Part shown: positions 20,146-31,320 of the stretch, piece after piece | Layout of the letters: each line of letters begins with the position of its first letter | Numbering within the stretch: position 1 is the first letter of the stretch | Assembly (NCBI GenBank): GCA_903918375.1 | Contig: CAIXED010000022.1 | Span: 1-64,000, forward strand | Reading direction: 5' to 3' | DNA: 64,000 nucleotides | From: an uncultured Pseudomonadota bacterium | Lineage (GTDB): Bacteria; Pseudomonadota; Gammaproteobacteria; Methylococcales; Methylomonadaceae | The notes under the pieces: model-generated | What the model saw: only the letters and a program-made list of their open reading frames with translations | Database searches by the model: none | What the model was told of the DNA's origin: nothing | Translations under genes and position numbers: made by a program

Positions 20146-21224
20146 AATTATCATTTTTTGCCCGTCTAATTATTAAGATTTATATTGGGATATTATTAAT
20201 TATTGTTCCTAATGTTGCATTTTCTGAGCGAATTAAAGAATTGGTTAATATCCAAGGGGTTAGGGATAACCAAGTTATGGGTTATGGGCTTGTGGTTGGG
20301 CTAGAAGGTACTGGTGATCAACCTAACTATACCAGTCTGACTAATCATTCTATTTTGAATATGATGCAGCAGATGGGATTGAATATGCCAAGAACCAATA
20401 ATCCCAATCTCAGATCTAAAAACGTCGCTGCAGTTATGGTGACGGGGAATTTGGAAGCGTTTGCCCAACCTGGTCAGACTATTGATGTAACCGTGGCTTC
20501 TATAGGAACGGCGAGAAGTTTACGCGGTGGCACTTTACTGATGACACCACTAAAAGGTGCCGATGGTCAGATATACGCAATGGCCCAAGGTAATCTGACT
20601 TCAAGTCATCCGCCGGTCGCTGGTACGCATTCGTCTACAAACGCCATTAACGCAGTCAAAATCCCCATGACGATTGTTGATGGCGCAACGGTTGAGCGTG
20701 CTGTCAGTAGTGAAATAGGCGAAGGCGATACGATTAATCTCGAGCTTAAAAATACTGATTTTAGTCTTGCCGGTAAAGTAGTTGATGCAATCAATTTTCG
20801 CTTTGGTTTTAGTACCGCGCAAGCCAAGAACGCTAAGGTGATTAGTGTCAAAGTCCCTTTTGATCATCGTGATCGAGTTAATTTCATTGGCGAAATTGAA
20901 TCATTAAATGTGTCGATTGATAGCTCGGTACCTAAAGTGGTGGTCAATGAGCGCACCGGTTCAGTTGTAATTAATCAAGAGGTGACACTGGATGCCTGTG
21001 CCGTCACTTATGGCAATATTTCCGTTGTCGTTAGCGAGAATCCTATCCAAATAGAAACCGTGCCATCACCAAAAGCAAAATTAAAGCTGTTGCAAGCTGG
21101 GGTGTTGTTGGTTGATGTGGTGAATGCTTTAAATGGTATTGGTGCGACGCCACAAGATTTACTTGTGATTCTTCAGTCAATGAAGGCCGCTGGTGCTTTA
21201 CATGCTGAAATCGTGGTGATTTAA
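20142..21224 (+). CDS. flgI: Flagellar P-ring protein FlgI
   Basis: 'ERIKELVNIQGVRDNQVMGYGLVVGLEGTGDQ'. Confidence 0.97.
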   Translation: MKLSFFARLIIKIYIGILLIIVPNVAFSERIKELVNIQGVRDNQVMGYGLVVGLEGTGDQPNYTSLTNHSILNMMQQMGLNMPRTNNPNLRSKNVAAVMVTGNLEAFAQPGQTIDVTVASIGTARSLRGGTLLMTPLKGADGQIYAMAQGNLTSSHPPVAGTHSSTNAINAVKIPMTIVDGATVERAVSSEIGEGDTINLELKNTDFSLAGKVVDAINFRFGFSTAQAKNAKVISVKVPFDHRDRVNFIGEIESLNVSIDSSVPKVVVNERTGSVVINQEVTLDACAVTYGNISVVVSENPIQIETVPSPKAKLKLLQAGVLLVDVVNALNGIGATPQDLLVILQSMKAAGALHAEIVVI

Positions 21225-22127
21225 GTGATTAACTCAAAACCATCGAGTCATTTAGCGATTGATGCAAATGGATTGGGCTACTTGCGTAATTTGGGTAAGC
21301 AGAATTCTAAAGAGGGCTTAAAAGAGGCGTCTAAACAATTTGAGGCGCTATTTATCGATATGATGCTTCGCACTATGCGTCAGGCAACACCGAAAAGTGA
21401 GTTGTTTGATAGTCATGCGGAATCAATTTATACCTCAATCTACGACCAACAAATCAGCCAAATTCTTGCTCAAAAAGGTATAGGTTTGGCTGATGTCATG
21501 TTGGCGCAATTAAATAAAGCCGATAAGTCTTCTCCGCAAAATCCTTATTTATTGGATGCCGTAGCGCCCCAATCACTCAAACAAATTGAAAATCAGATTA
21601 ACAAGGAAAACGCTGTTTTTAGTGATAGCGAGCAACTGGTAAACCGTCCAATTCAAGCTAAAAATACAGCCTCGGTAGCGTCATTTGTCGATACTTTGTT
21701 GCCCCATGCTTTAGTCGTCGAGAAGATGATAGGAATACCGGCGAATTATGTGCTTGGCCAAGCGGCTTTTGAAAGTGGTTGGGGACAACACGTTATCAAT
21801 ATGCCTGATGGGGGGTCGAGTTATAACTTTTTCGGTATTAAAGCCACCAATGATTGGCATGGCAAAGTCGTAGAGGTTGCAACCACAGAGTACCTAGATG
21901 GAGTCCCAACAACAGTGACGGCTCGTTTTAGAGCCTATGATTCTGAAATTGAGGCATTTATCGATTATGCATCTTTCTTAAATAATAATCCCCGTTATAA
22001 ACAGGTCATCGCAAATAGCACTAATCCCGCTAATTTTGCACATGGTTTGCGTGTTGCCGGTTATGCGACGGATCCTGCTTATAGCCACAAGCTAATCAAT
22101 ATCATTAATCGGATTGAATCAATCTAA
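21225..22127 (+). CDS. flgJ: FlgJ, rod-capping protein with glucosaminidase-type muramidase domain
   Basis: 'ASKQFEALFIDMMLRTMRQATP', 'VLGQAAFESGWGQHVI...SYNFFGIKA'; GTG start. Confidence 0.95.
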   Translation: MINSKPSSHLAIDANGLGYLRNLGKQNSKEGLKEASKQFEALFIDMMLRTMRQATPKSELFDSHAESIYTSIYDQQISQILAQKGIGLADVMLAQLNKADKSSPQNPYLLDAVAPQSLKQIENQINKENAVFSDSEQLVNRPIQAKNTASVASFVDTLLPHALVVEKMIGIPANYVLGQAAFESGWGQHVINMPDGGSSYNFFGIKATNDWHGKVVEVATTEYLDGVPTTVTARFRAYDSEIEAFIDYASFLNNNPRYKQVIANSTNPANFAHGLRVAGYATDPAYSHKLINIINRIESI

Positions 22128-22134
22128 TTTTTTC

Positions 22135-22161
22135 TTAAGTTTTAGAAAATTTAGCCGTCAA
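22135..22161 (+). promoter_or_regulatory. Sigma-28 (FliA) promoter for flgKL
   Basis: TTAAGTTT-N11-GCCGTCAA against consensus TAAAGTTT-N11-GCCGATAA. Confidence 0.75.
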
Positions 22162-22203
22162 TAGTCTTAACAGTAAAAACTTAACAATAACTAGGATGAT
22201 TTT

Positions 22204-23826
22204 ATGGCTAACACTATAACAGTCGGGCTCAGTGCTTTGGTTGCAGCGCAGGCAGGTATTTCGGTCACTGGAAAAAATATAGCTAACGCCGCTTCCCCAG
22301 GTTACTCTCGGGAAAGAATCATACAAACAGAAGATGCGGTGCTCGGTGAAGGTACTAAAATCTCCGATATTCAAAGAATTTATGACCAATTTCTTGCGGG
22401 TCAAAAAATATCCGCTCAATCTTCATACAGTCATCTACAAGCGCAATACGACAAAATACAGCAAATTAATAATATGCTGAGTGATTCATCTATTGGATTG
22501 TCATCTTACATACAAGATTTTTTTGATAGCTTGCAAGAGGTTTCAGTTGCACCTAGTGATACGCCATCAAGACAATTATTTTTGTCTAATATTGATGCAT
22601 TAGTCTCAAATTTTAATCAATTTCAAAGTTTTGTAGATGGTATTGGTTCTGATGTTAATCAACAAATAGCCAGCAGTGTTGATGATATTAACAATATCGC
22701 AAAACAAATTGCTTCACTCAATGGTTCAATTGCCAGTGTTCAACAAACTTCAAATGGCACTATGGCAAATGAATTATTAGATAAACGAGATAATTTGATT
22801 GCCGAGTTAAGTAAAAACGTACAGGTTAGAGTTGCCACTGATGGAAATATAATGAATATTTTTATCGGTAATGGTCAATCTCTGGTTGTTGGAACAAGTT
22901 TTAATAAATTGGATGTGATACCTTCAAAATCAAACACCGCTAATGTTGATGTCGCATTTGATTTTAATGGTAAAAAAGCACCGATAGCTGCAAATCAATT
23001 AACCGGTGGCATATTAGGTGGGTTAATTGAATTTCGTAGTAAAAACTTAACCTTGGCACAGAGCTCAATCGGTCGCATTGCGCTGGGCTTAGCTTCTGGT
23101 ATGAATAAGATTAATCATGAAGGCTTTACCTTGAATGGCACTCAAGGCGGTGATTTATTTAATTTGCCAAAACTCAGTGTTATCGCTAATGCCGATAATT
23201 CTGGAACATCAATAAAAGTTGATTATTCCGATATTGCCAAGTTAACCACCAGTGATTACAGTCTAAAAAAACTTTCAGGAAAATATAATTTAATCAGAAC
23301 TTCAGATAATGTTTTGTTATCGTCTGAGTCTAAAGATTCACTACAGGCAGCAGCAAATTTAGAAGGTTTGAGTTTTGATATTAACTCTTTAGAGAAAATG
23401 CAAGATGGCGATCAATTTTTAATTAGGCCAACTGCTAATATAGCAGGTGTTCTATCGGTAGCTATTTTGAACATTAATGATATTGCTGCGGCATCAAAAT
23501 CAGGCTTGGTTGGCGATAACAGCAATGTCTTGAAAATGATTGCATTACAAACCGATAAAACACTGAATAATGGCTCATTAAGCTTTCAGAATGCCTATGC
23601 AAAAATGGTAAGCGATATCGGTGCAAAAACCCGTGAGCTTGCTTTAACCAGTGTGTCAGCTAATAGTATGTTAACTCAAGCTAGTACAGCACTTGATAGT
23701 GTAGCTGGTGTTAATTTAGATGAAGAATCTGCAAATTTACTTCGATATCAACAAGCTTATCAAGCAGCTGGAAAATTGATTGAAATTTCCAAAGTATTGT
23801 TTGATACGTTAATTCAATTAGGGTAA
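22204..23826 (+). CDS. flgK: Flagellar hook-associated protein 1 FlgK
   Basis: 'GLSALVAAQAGISVTGKNIANAASPGYSRERII', C-term 'DEESANLLRYQQAYQAAGKLIEISKVLFDTLIQLG'. Confidence 0.96.
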   Translation: MANTITVGLSALVAAQAGISVTGKNIANAASPGYSRERIIQTEDAVLGEGTKISDIQRIYDQFLAGQKISAQSSYSHLQAQYDKIQQINNMLSDSSIGLSSYIQDFFDSLQEVSVAPSDTPSRQLFLSNIDALVSNFNQFQSFVDGIGSDVNQQIASSVDDINNIAKQIASLNGSIASVQQTSNGTMANELLDKRDNLIAELSKNVQVRVATDGNIMNIFIGNGQSLVVGTSFNKLDVIPSKSNTANVDVAFDFNGKKAPIAANQLTGGILGGLIEFRSKNLTLAQSSIGRIALGLASGMNKINHEGFTLNGTQGGDLFNLPKLSVIANADNSGTSIKVDYSDIAKLTTSDYSLKKLSGKYNLIRTSDNVLLSSESKDSLQAAANLEGLSFDINSLEKMQDGDQFLIRPTANIAGVLSVAILNINDIAAASKSGLVGDNSNVLKMIALQTDKTLNNGSLSFQNAYAKMVSDIGAKTRELALTSVSANSMLTQASTALDSVAGVNLDEESANLLRYQQAYQAAGKLIEISKVLFDTLIQLG

Positions 23827-23832
23827 TAGTCT

Positions 23833-24753
23833 ATGCGTATTAGTACAAATAGTATTTTTGAAGCAGCAAGTAATAGATTAAATGACTTGCAAACTAAGAT
23901 TGATAATGTATCTCAGCAAGTATCAACTGGACGTAGAATTCTTAGTCCCTCAGATGATCCAGTATCAGCTGCTAAAGTAATTGAAATGCAAACGTCTCAG
24001 GCAATCAATAGCCAATTAGCTAAAAATATTGCACATTTAGAGGCTAATTATGGGGTGGTTGATGCAAAACTGACCGGCATAATTGATACTCTACAAGGCG
24101 TTAATGAGCATGTAATAAGCGCAGCTAATAGCACTTATAATGATAATGATAGAGCTGCGATAGCAATTACTTTACAAGGTTATTATGACCAATTATTGTC
24201 TTTAGCCAATTCATCTGATGGTGCTGGTCATTATTTATTTGCGGGTAAAAAAACTGATGCCGAGCCTTTTGTTGTAAATCAGGATGGCGCTGTTAGTTAT
24301 GTTGGTAGCTCATCACAAAGTTATATACAAATCGATAACTCTAGGGTAATGGAAACCAGTGTATTGGGGAATCAATTATTTTCTGATGGCGATATTTTTA
24401 ATAAATTACAAACAGCGATAACGGCTTTAAAAAAACCTGCTACTGAGCAAAATGCGAATGAATTGCGTAAAACAGCTTTAGATGCGTTAGCAAGTAGTTT
24501 TGCTACAACTTTTTCCATGGTAACTAATGCTCAATCTTATATGGGTATTAAGTTAAAGAGTTTAGATAATGTAAAATCACTAAACGATAATATCGATTTA
24601 CAGTTTTCTCAGAATTTATCAAGATTACAAGATGTTGACTACAATAAAGCAATATCTGATCTTAATAAGCAACAGCTGGTGTTGCAGGCTGCGCAAAAGA
24701 CCTTTGCACAAACTAGTCGATTAAGTTTGTTTGATTATATAAATTTCAATTAA
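23833..24753 (+). CDS. flgL: Flagellar hook-associated protein 3 FlgL
   Basis: 'MRISTNSIFEAASNRLNDLQTKIDNVSQQVSTGRRILSPSDDPVSAAK'. Confidence 0.96.
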   Translation: MRISTNSIFEAASNRLNDLQTKIDNVSQQVSTGRRILSPSDDPVSAAKVIEMQTSQAINSQLAKNIAHLEANYGVVDAKLTGIIDTLQGVNEHVISAANSTYNDNDRAAIAITLQGYYDQLLSLANSSDGAGHYLFAGKKTDAEPFVVNQDGAVSYVGSSSQSYIQIDNSRVMETSVLGNQLFSDGDIFNKLQTAITALKKPATEQNANELRKTALDALASSFATTFSMVTNAQSYMGIKLKSLDNVKSLNDNIDLQFSQNLSRLQDVDYNKAISDLNKQQLVLQAAQKTFAQTSRLSLFDYINFN

Positions 24754-25513
24754 TGCTTATATTTGCAATGCCTTGTTGTAGCAATATTAAAAGCGATTCA
24801 CTCAAATAAGGTAGCATCAGTTTAAGCATGATAAAACCAGTGAGTAATGTAATAGGAAAGCCTATGCCAAACAAATTCAGCTGAGGAGCGGCGCGATTTA
24901 AAATTCCTAGTGCCATGTTCATTATTAATAATGTTGTAACAATAGGTAGCGATAGTTGTAGTCCTGTTCTGAATATATTGCTACCTAAAAGGGCTAATTC
25001 TTTAAACTGTAGGCTAGTTATCGATTTACCGCTAACAGGGATTGTTTGAAAACTATTGATTAAACTTTCAATCAATAATAGATGAAAATCACAGCTGATA
25101 AAAAGCATGATTGCTAATGCTGTGAGTAATTGGCTCAAAGATGTCGTTCTTCCTTGAGATTGCGGATCAAAGAAAACACCAAATCCAAGCCCCATAGTCA
25201 TACTAATTATTTCACCAGCTAAACCGATTCCGGCAAAAATAACTTGCATCGAAAATCCGATTGAAAATCCGATTAAAAATTGTTGAATTAATATTAATAA
25301 GCCATTCCATGATAATGGATCTTCTTCAATTATCGTTGGCAGATTAGGTGTAATTAGTAATGAAATCGCAAACCCTAAGCCAATTTTGATAGTGATGGGT
25401 ACACTACGATTACCCAATATCGGTGCAATAGATATGAAAGCTAAAATCCGAGTAAATGGCCAAAAGAAATGGCCAATTAATAGATAAAGCTGTGAAGTAG
25501 TAAATTCAATCAA
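24746..25513 (-). CDS. fliR: Flagellar export protein FliR
   Basis: 'FFWPFTRILAFISIAPILGNRSVP' and polytopic pattern; follows fliQ. Confidence 0.95.
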   Translation of the reverse strand: MIEFTTSQLYLLIGHFFWPFTRILAFISIAPILGNRSVPITIKIGLGFAISLLITPNLPTIIEEDPLSWNGLLILIQQFLIGFSIGFSMQVIFAGIGLAGEIISMTMGLGFGVFFDPQSQGRTTSLSQLLTALAIMLFISCDFHLLLIESLINSFQTIPVSGKSITSLQFKELALLGSNIFRTGLQLSLPIVTTLLIMNMALGILNRAAPQLNLFGIGFPITLLTGFIMLKLMLPYLSESLLILLQQGIANISIN

Positions 25514-25516
25514 TGT

Positions 25517-25786
25517 TTAGTTAGCATAAAAAGCAATATCCAACAAAACTTGGCTTAAATAATTGCTGAGTATTGTCAGCATCCAAGGTCCTAGTATTAT
25601 AAGCACTATAAATATACCAAGTAATTTTGGAATAAAAGATAGCGTTGCTTCGTTGATTTGAGTTGCCGCCTGAAAAACACTAACAATCAGACCTATCACT
25701 AATGCAATGATAAGCATAGGGGCGGCCACTAATATAGTTACTTCAATCGCCTTATGTCCAATTGACATTATTATTTCAGGAGTCAT
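25517..25786 (-). CDS. fliQ: Flagellar export protein FliQ
   Basis: 89 aa; 'VGLIVSVFQAATQINEATLSFIPKLLGI'-type FliQ motif. Confidence 0.96.
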   Translation of the reverse strand: MTPEIIMSIGHKAIEVTILVAAPMLIIALVIGLIVSVFQAATQINEATLSFIPKLLGIFIVLIILGPWMLTILSNYLSQVLLDIAFYAN

Positions 25787-25798
25787 AGTTCTCTTTAG

Positions 25799-26587
25799 TT
25801 ATTGAAAGCTTTGTCCTAATGAACCTAAAAGTAAATGCCATCCATCAACTAAAACGAATAACATAATCTTAAATGGCAAAGAGACAATTGATGGTGAAAC
25901 CATAACCATACCCATAGCCATTAAAACACTAGCGACTACCATATCGATAATTAAGAATGGTATTAGTATCGTAAAACCAATCTGAAAAGCGGTTTTCAGT
26001 TCGCTAGTTGCAAATGCAGGGACTAATACTCTAAAAGGAATTTCACTTTCATTTTGTATCGGCGGTGTATTTGATATTTTTAAATATAATGCTAAATCAG
26101 CCTGTCTAGTTTGACGTAACATAAATTGTTTTAAGGGTTCTCCGCCTTGGTTTATGGCTTCTACAATGTTAATTTTATTTTCTGAGAGCGGAATATAGGC
26201 GACTTGATAAATCTTATCAAATACCGGATTCATTACAAATAATGTCAGAAATAGAGTTAATCCAATTAAAACCTGATTAGGTGGTGTGCCTTGAGTACCT
26301 AGCGCCATTCTTAATAGCGATAGTACGATAATGATACGAGTAAAACAGGTCATCATTAATACTATTGCTGGCAAGAATGACAGTGATGTAAGTAGTATTA
26401 ATAATTCAATATTAAGCGTATATGCTTGCCCACCTCCATTGGTTGGCATTGCATTGATTAAAGAGGGGAGCGCCGCTTGTGCGGAATTTTGGGTAATTAA
26501 GCCTATGCCAATTAAAGCAGCAAATAGGCTTATAAATTTTTCTTTAGATGAGAGATTAATCATTAGATTTAAATCTGTATTTATCAA
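25799..26587 (-). CDS. fliP: Flagellar export protein FliP
   Basis: '[55 protein letters not shown]'. Confidence 0.97.
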   Translation of the reverse strand: MINTDLNLMINLSSKEKFISLFAALIGIGLITQNSAQAALPSLINAMPTNGGGQAYTLNIELLILLTSLSFLPAIVLMMTCFTRIIIVLSLLRMALGTQGTPPNQVLIGLTLFLTLFVMNPVFDKIYQVAYIPLSENKINIVEAINQGGEPLKQFMLRQTRQADLALYLKISNTPPIQNESEIPFRVLVPAFATSELKTAFQIGFTILIPFLIIDMVVASVLMAMGMVMVSPSIVSLPFKIMLFVLVDGWHLLLGSLGQSFQ

Positions 26588-26885
26588 GCCATGATGTGGC
26601 TTGATTGCTGGTAGCTAAATTATTGTCTTGGGTGGTAGGTGGTGAATCGAGTGTGAGTAATGTATTGATTGAGCTTGATGTCACACCTACCAGCAACCAT
26701 TGCCCAGCCACCTCAATTAAGACTAATCGTTCATTAGCACCCACTGGTAAATTTGCGTGCATCGAAATTAATCCTGTTTTCCCAAATGTTTTATTGCGAA
26801 TACGGAGAAAAAACCACGCTATAAAAATTAGTATGGCTAAAATAATGATGGATGGGAGCAACGCTCCTAAATAATCTTGATTCAT
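26556..26885 (-). CDS. fliO: Flagellar protein FliO
   Basis: Single-TM protein '[31 protein letters not shown]' between fliN and fliP. Confidence 0.9.
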   Translation of the reverse strand: MNQDYLGALLPSIIILAILIFIAWFFLRIRNKTFGKTGLISMHANLPVGANERLVLIEVAGQWLLVGVTSSSINTLLTLDSPPTTQDNNLATSNQATSWLDKYRFKSND

Positions 26886-27259
26886 CTATTTAATTTGTGG
26901 ATGCGATCGGCAGGGCTGATAATCTCGGTAAGACGAATACCATATTTATCATTAACAACGACAACTTCACCATTCGCGATTAAATGCCCATTTATCAAAA
27001 TATCGAGTGGCTGTCCGGCAATACCATCTAATTCGATAACCGAGCCTTGTGATAATTTTAAAAGATTCTTGATCGGGATTTTTGTACGGCCTAATTCAAC
27101 AGTCAGGCTAACCGGAATATCTATGATAAAGTTGAGTTCATGATGTTGATTGTCATCATTTTTTTCATTAGTCAAATCTTTAAAAATTCTATCAGCTTTA
27201 GATGGCTCTGCTTGAGATTCGCTTGACCATTCTTCTTGATTATTAATTGGATTAGTCAT
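26882..27259 (-). CDS. fliN: Flagellar motor switch protein FliN
   Basis: 'IIDIPVSLTVELGRTKIPIKNLLKLSQGSVIELDGIAGQPLDILINGHLIANGEVVVVNDKYGIRLTEI'; start assigned to MTNPINNQEE. Confidence 0.96.
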   Translation of the reverse strand: MTNPINNQEEWSSESQAEPSKADRIFKDLTNEKNDDNQHHELNFIIDIPVSLTVELGRTKIPIKNLLKLSQGSVIELDGIAGQPLDILINGHLIANGEVVVVNDKYGIRLTEIISPADRIHKLNR

Positions 27260-27260
27260 T

Positions 27261-28253
27261 TTAAATTTCCTGGCTATCATGGTGAGGTGCATTAATTAAT
27301 TTTTCAACGCGCAATGCATATTGTCCGTTTAGCTTGCCGTAACTACATTCTATGATAGGTATATTGTTGATAGTAGCTGATATAATTTCAGGCATTTCAA
27401 TTGGAATTATATCATTCACTTTCATATTCTGAATGTCACGTAATGTCAAATCTATGGATGTTAAATTGGCTGTAAGTTCAACATCGGCACTTTGAACTTC
27501 ACGTTTTAGCATTAACTCCCAGTTAGTATTAGGGGTTGGTGTTTGTTTATTAGCTTTGTTTTGTAATAACTCTTGAATAGGTGAGATTAATTCTGTTGGC
27601 AGACAGAAATTTATATTGCCAGATAAGTTACCTATTTCAACTTTGAATGTGGTCGATAATACTAAATCGCTAGGTTGTGTGATCGTTGCGAATTTAGGAT
27701 TGGTTTCTACTCTAAGCAAGTTAATATCGATTTTATAAATGTCTTCCCATGCTTTTTTGAGACAGTCAAAGATAATCTTAATTATGCGGTTAGCAATTCT
27801 TTGTTCTATTTGGCTGCATTCGTGATTGGCAGTCAATTTGGGGAGGCTACCTGTGCCGCCAAATAAATGATCAACAAGCAAAAATATCAGCTTGTAATCG
27901 ATAGTGATTAATGCGTTGCCTGGTAAAGGATTTATCTCGATGAGATAAATATTAGCGGGTAACAGTATGTTTTGTGTGAAATCACCATGGATTTCAGTCT
28001 TTAAATAGCCGGAAGTAATCTCTACTGGTTTACAGAGTAGATTAAATAGCTCGCTCTTAAATAGTTTACTAAACCGTTCGTTAATCAATTCAATAGCAGG
28101 GAAGTGTTGGCTTTCACTATATTGTTCTGATATAAAACTGTAAGAATCAATTTTTTTCGTGTTATTTAAGGTTTTTTTGTTATGTTTGTCTGTAACGCCA
28201 ATCAATAGTGAGTCTAGTTCAGATTGGGCTAGAAATTTTTCATTAAGTGGCAT
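27261..28253 (-). CDS. fliM: Flagellar motor switch protein FliM
   Basis: 'LLSQ/SELDSLL', 'VDHLFGGTGSLPKLTANHECSQIEQRIANRI'. Confidence 0.95.
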   Translation of the reverse strand: MPLNEKFLAQSELDSLLIGVTDKHNKKTLNNTKKIDSYSFISEQYSESQHFPAIELINERFSKLFKSELFNLLCKPVEITSGYLKTEIHGDFTQNILLPANIYLIEINPLPGNALITIDYKLIFLLVDHLFGGTGSLPKLTANHECSQIEQRIANRIIKIIFDCLKKAWEDIYKIDINLLRVETNPKFATITQPSDLVLSTTFKVEIGNLSGNINFCLPTELISPIQELLQNKANKQTPTPNTNWELMLKREVQSADVELTANLTSIDLTLRDIQNMKVNDIIPIEMPEIISATINNIPIIECSYGKLNGQYALRVEKLINAPHHDSQEI

Positions 28254-28279
28254 TGTTGATAACTCTAGTAATAAAAATA

Positions 28280-29458
28280 TTAAACATAGATATTGATTAA
28301 GCCATGTCTTGTAATTGTTTTTACCTCAACGATATTGTTATCTGATTTTTCACTGTTATTATTGTTTGAATTAGATGAAAAACTTTGCTTGTTGTTTTCT
28401 GAGTGGCTTTGTTGGGAGCTAACGCTGGTTTGGCCTAGTTGAATGCCGGATTGTTCAAATAGGCTATTCAGTTGTGGTAGCGAGTTTTGTATTGTTTGTC
28501 TAACCTCAGGATGTTCGGCAAAAAACTGTATAGTGGTTTGTTGATGAGCATTTATTTGAAGTTGTACTTGAATGGGGCCTAAATGTTCAGGGTTTATAGT
28601 AATATTTGCACTATTAATATTGTTGTGGTTCATGAAAATAATTCGTTGACTAAAAGCTTCATTCCAACCTGATTCGTGAAGTCGATTATTGATTTGATAG
28701 CTTGTCGATGCTGTATTAGCAATGTCAGTTTTGATTTGATGTTCAAATAAATTATGCTTAGGCTGAGCGTCGGTTAAAGATAGATTTACTGGATTTTCAG
28801 CAATAAACACAGCCGCTTCACTGCTGGTTTTAGAAGGTGAAAGGTCTTTTGTTGTCGAATCTTGACTTAATTCGGCTGATTGCTGAATAACAGAAACGCT
28901 GGCAATAGACTCTGATTTATTTTCATCGACCTTAGTGTTTTTATTAGCATGACTGATTTGGTTAGCCATGTTGATATTCGCCAATAAATTATTGGGTGTT
29001 ATATTGTTTCCTAGTGAATTAGTTGATTGATCAGAATTGTTGGTTAATTCAACTTCGGTGGACGGATTTTTGGTTTGGTCGGTCGAACTAGGGTTTGGAT
29101 TCTTTAATAAGGTTATTTGTGTATTTATATCGGTTTCAATAGGCTCAATATTATCCAAATCGCTTGTTGTAGTGACTTGCCTATGAATAAGGGGTTTGCC
29201 TATAGCAGCAGATGTTAATGTGTTTTTTTCTTGCTGATGTTTGTCTAAAGATGAATTAGATGGCTGTTTTGGTTTATATTTATTATCAGTAATAGCCAAG
29301 GTATTACTTTGAGAATCTTGTTCATCGTTACTGGAATTTACCTGTTGATTGAGTACCGAGTTAAAGCTTAATTTATCCGAGTCTGCTTTTGTATTGGGTT
29401 TGTCAATCAATTGGCTGCTTGATTGCAAATTAGCTTCAGTTACAGTGATTACTCTCAT
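28280..29458 (-). CDS. fliK: Flagellar hook-length control protein FliK
   Basis: Q/N/S-rich; C-terminal 'ANITINPEHLGPIQVQLQINAHQQTTIQFFAEHPEVRQTIQNSLPQLNSLFEQSGIQLGQTSVS'. Confidence 0.92.
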   Translation of the reverse strand: MRVITVTEANLQSSSQLIDKPNTKADSDKLSFNSVLNQQVNSSNDEQDSQSNTLAITDNKYKPKQPSNSSLDKHQQEKNTLTSAAIGKPLIHRQVTTTSDLDNIEPIETDINTQITLLKNPNPSSTDQTKNPSTEVELTNNSDQSTNSLGNNITPNNLLANINMANQISHANKNTKVDENKSESIASVSVIQQSAELSQDSTTKDLSPSKTSSEAAVFIAENPVNLSLTDAQPKHNLFEHQIKTDIANTASTSYQINNRLHESGWNEAFSQRIIFMNHNNINSANITINPEHLGPIQVQLQINAHQQTTIQFFAEHPEVRQTIQNSLPQLNSLFEQSGIQLGQTSVSSQQSHSENNKQSFSSNSNNNNSEKSDNNIVEVKTITRHGLINIYV

Positions 29459-29895
29459 ATTCTTACCTGCTGTAGACGTGAAGACATTTCGTCGTTTAAT
29501 TTTTGCTCAGTTTTGTTTTCATTGATTCGATTAATCAGTCGATTTCTATCATTCAATGTTTGGAATGATAAACGTTTTTGCTCAGCCTTTTGCCATTCCT
29601 TTCGATAATGGTCAACAATATTCTTATTTGAGTTTACTGTTTTTTGTTGTTGGTTTATTGCTTTATTAAGGTTGGATAAAAAGGTTTGATAATTATTGTA
29701 AGCACTCATGTTTAAACCCTGTGCCATTTTATTATCAAGCTGTTCACCATATTGATTGCGATAATCTGTCAATAGTTCTAGTTTTTTAATTTCTTCTTGA
29801 TAAGCGAAGTTAGCCTGACTAAGTCTTAATCCAGCTTTTTCTGATTGCTGAGTTGCTAAATCGATTAGTGTTAATATTGAAGAATAGTTCGACAT
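29455..29895 (-). CDS. fliJ: Flagellar export protein FliJ
   Basis: Coiled-coil protein, 146 aa, between fliI and fliK. Confidence 0.88.
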   Translation of the reverse strand: MSNYSSILTLIDLATQQSEKAGLRLSQANFAYQEEIKKLELLTDYRNQYGEQLDNKMAQGLNMSAYNNYQTFLSNLNKAINQQQKTVNSNKNIVDHYRKEWQKAEQKRLSFQTLNDRNRLINRINENKTEQKLNDEMSSRLQQVRI

Positions 29896-29919
29896 TATAT
29901 TTTGACTTTTATCTAGCGG

Positions 29920-31317
29920 TTAATGATTAAAAACCAAGTTTAAATCGTTTAAGCTTCTCTCAATATCAAAACATTCCTCAATATTTTGTTGAAGAAAATT
30001 AGTGATGCGTTCATGCATTGAGATTGCTTTATCGAGTAAAGGATTACTACCTGGGCTGTAAGCACCCACATTAATTAAATCGCGATTACGTTGATAAACT
30101 GACAGTAATTGTTTTAAACGACGCGCAGTTGCTTGATGATTGGTATTGGTAATGTTGTGCATCGCTCTACTAATTGATTGTTCAATATCAATAGCGGGGT
30201 AATGTCCTGCCTCAGCTAAATTCCTACTTAATACAATATGACCGTCGAGAATCGCTCTTGCTGCATCGGCTATCGGGTCCTGTTGATCATCACCTTCAGT
30301 TAACACGGTATAAAAAGCTGTAATTGAGCCACCGCCGGTTTCACCATTGCCAGCGCGCTCTACCAATGCCGGTAATTTTGCAAACACAGAGGGTGGGTAG
30401 CCCTTAGTTGCGGGAGGCTCGCCAATTGCCAACGCAATTTCCCGTTGTGCCATTGCAAACCGAGTTAAGGAATCCATGATTAGTAGCACATTTTTGCCTT
30501 GATCTCGAAAATGCTCAGCGATAACCGTGGTGTAGCTTGCGCCTTGTAAACGTAGTAATGGCGGTAGGTCGGCGGGCGCGGCAACGACCACGGCACGCGC
30601 TCGGCCTTCAGTTCCCAAAATGTTTTCAATAAATTCTTTTACTTCTCGACCGCGTTCTCCGATTAAACCAACCACAATGACGTCAGCGGAGGTATAACGG
30701 GCCATCATGCCTAGTAACACACTCTTACCCACACCTGAGCCTGCGAATAGTCCCATCCGTTGACCGCGACCAACCGATAACATGCTATTGATTGCACGGA
30801 TTCCAACGTCCAAAACTTCGGTAATCGGTTCTCTGCGGAGTGGGTTTATCGCTTGTGAATACAGTGGTGCGGTTTGGAAGTTTTGTAGTGGACCTAAATC
30901 GTCAATCGGTTGTCCGGTGGCATCAAGCACGCGACCAAGTAATGCCGTACCTACGGGTAATCGACGCCCATGTGTTGATTGATTATCGGGGCCGGTTTGT
31001 CGATGGAATAGTGACGGTGTTGGTTTTTCAATGGCAGTAGGAATCACAATTGCACCGGGCTGTACACCTTCGACATCACCGAGTGGCATTAGATATAAAC
31101 GCTCATTGCCAAATCCAACCACTTCGGCATCTAAGCGATGGCCGCTAGGTAAGGGGATGTGACAGGGGCTACCAATTGCTAATTTCAAACCTGTTGCTTC
31201 CATGACTAAGCCGGCAACCCGACTGACACGACCAAAACAGGGCGTGTTTTCCTGATATTTAATTTGATTCTGACAATCTTTTAAAAATGGTAACCATATA
31301 TTTTCTTGACTGTTCAT
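29920..31317 (-). CDS. fliI: Flagellum-specific ATPase FliI
   Basis: '[43 protein letters not shown]', '[35 protein letters not shown]'. Confidence 0.98.
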   Translation of the reverse strand: MNSQENIWLPFLKDCQNQIKYQENTPCFGRVSRVAGLVMEATGLKLAIGSPCHIPLPSGHRLDAEVVGFGNERLYLMPLGDVEGVQPGAIVIPTAIEKPTPSLFHRQTGPDNQSTHGRRLPVGTALLGRVLDATGQPIDDLGPLQNFQTAPLYSQAINPLRREPITEVLDVGIRAINSMLSVGRGQRMGLFAGSGVGKSVLLGMMARYTSADVIVVGLIGERGREVKEFIENILGTEGRARAVVVAAPADLPPLLRLQGASYTTVIAEHFRDQGKNVLLIMDSLTRFAMAQREIALAIGEPPATKGYPPSVFAKLPALVERAGNGETGGGSITAFYTVLTEGDDQQDPIADAARAILDGHIVLSRNLAEAGHYPAIDIEQSISRAMHNITNTNHQATARRLKQLLSVYQRNRDLINVGAYSPGSNPLLDKAISMHERITNFLQQNIEECFDIERSLNDLNLVFNH

Positions 31318-31320
31318 AGG

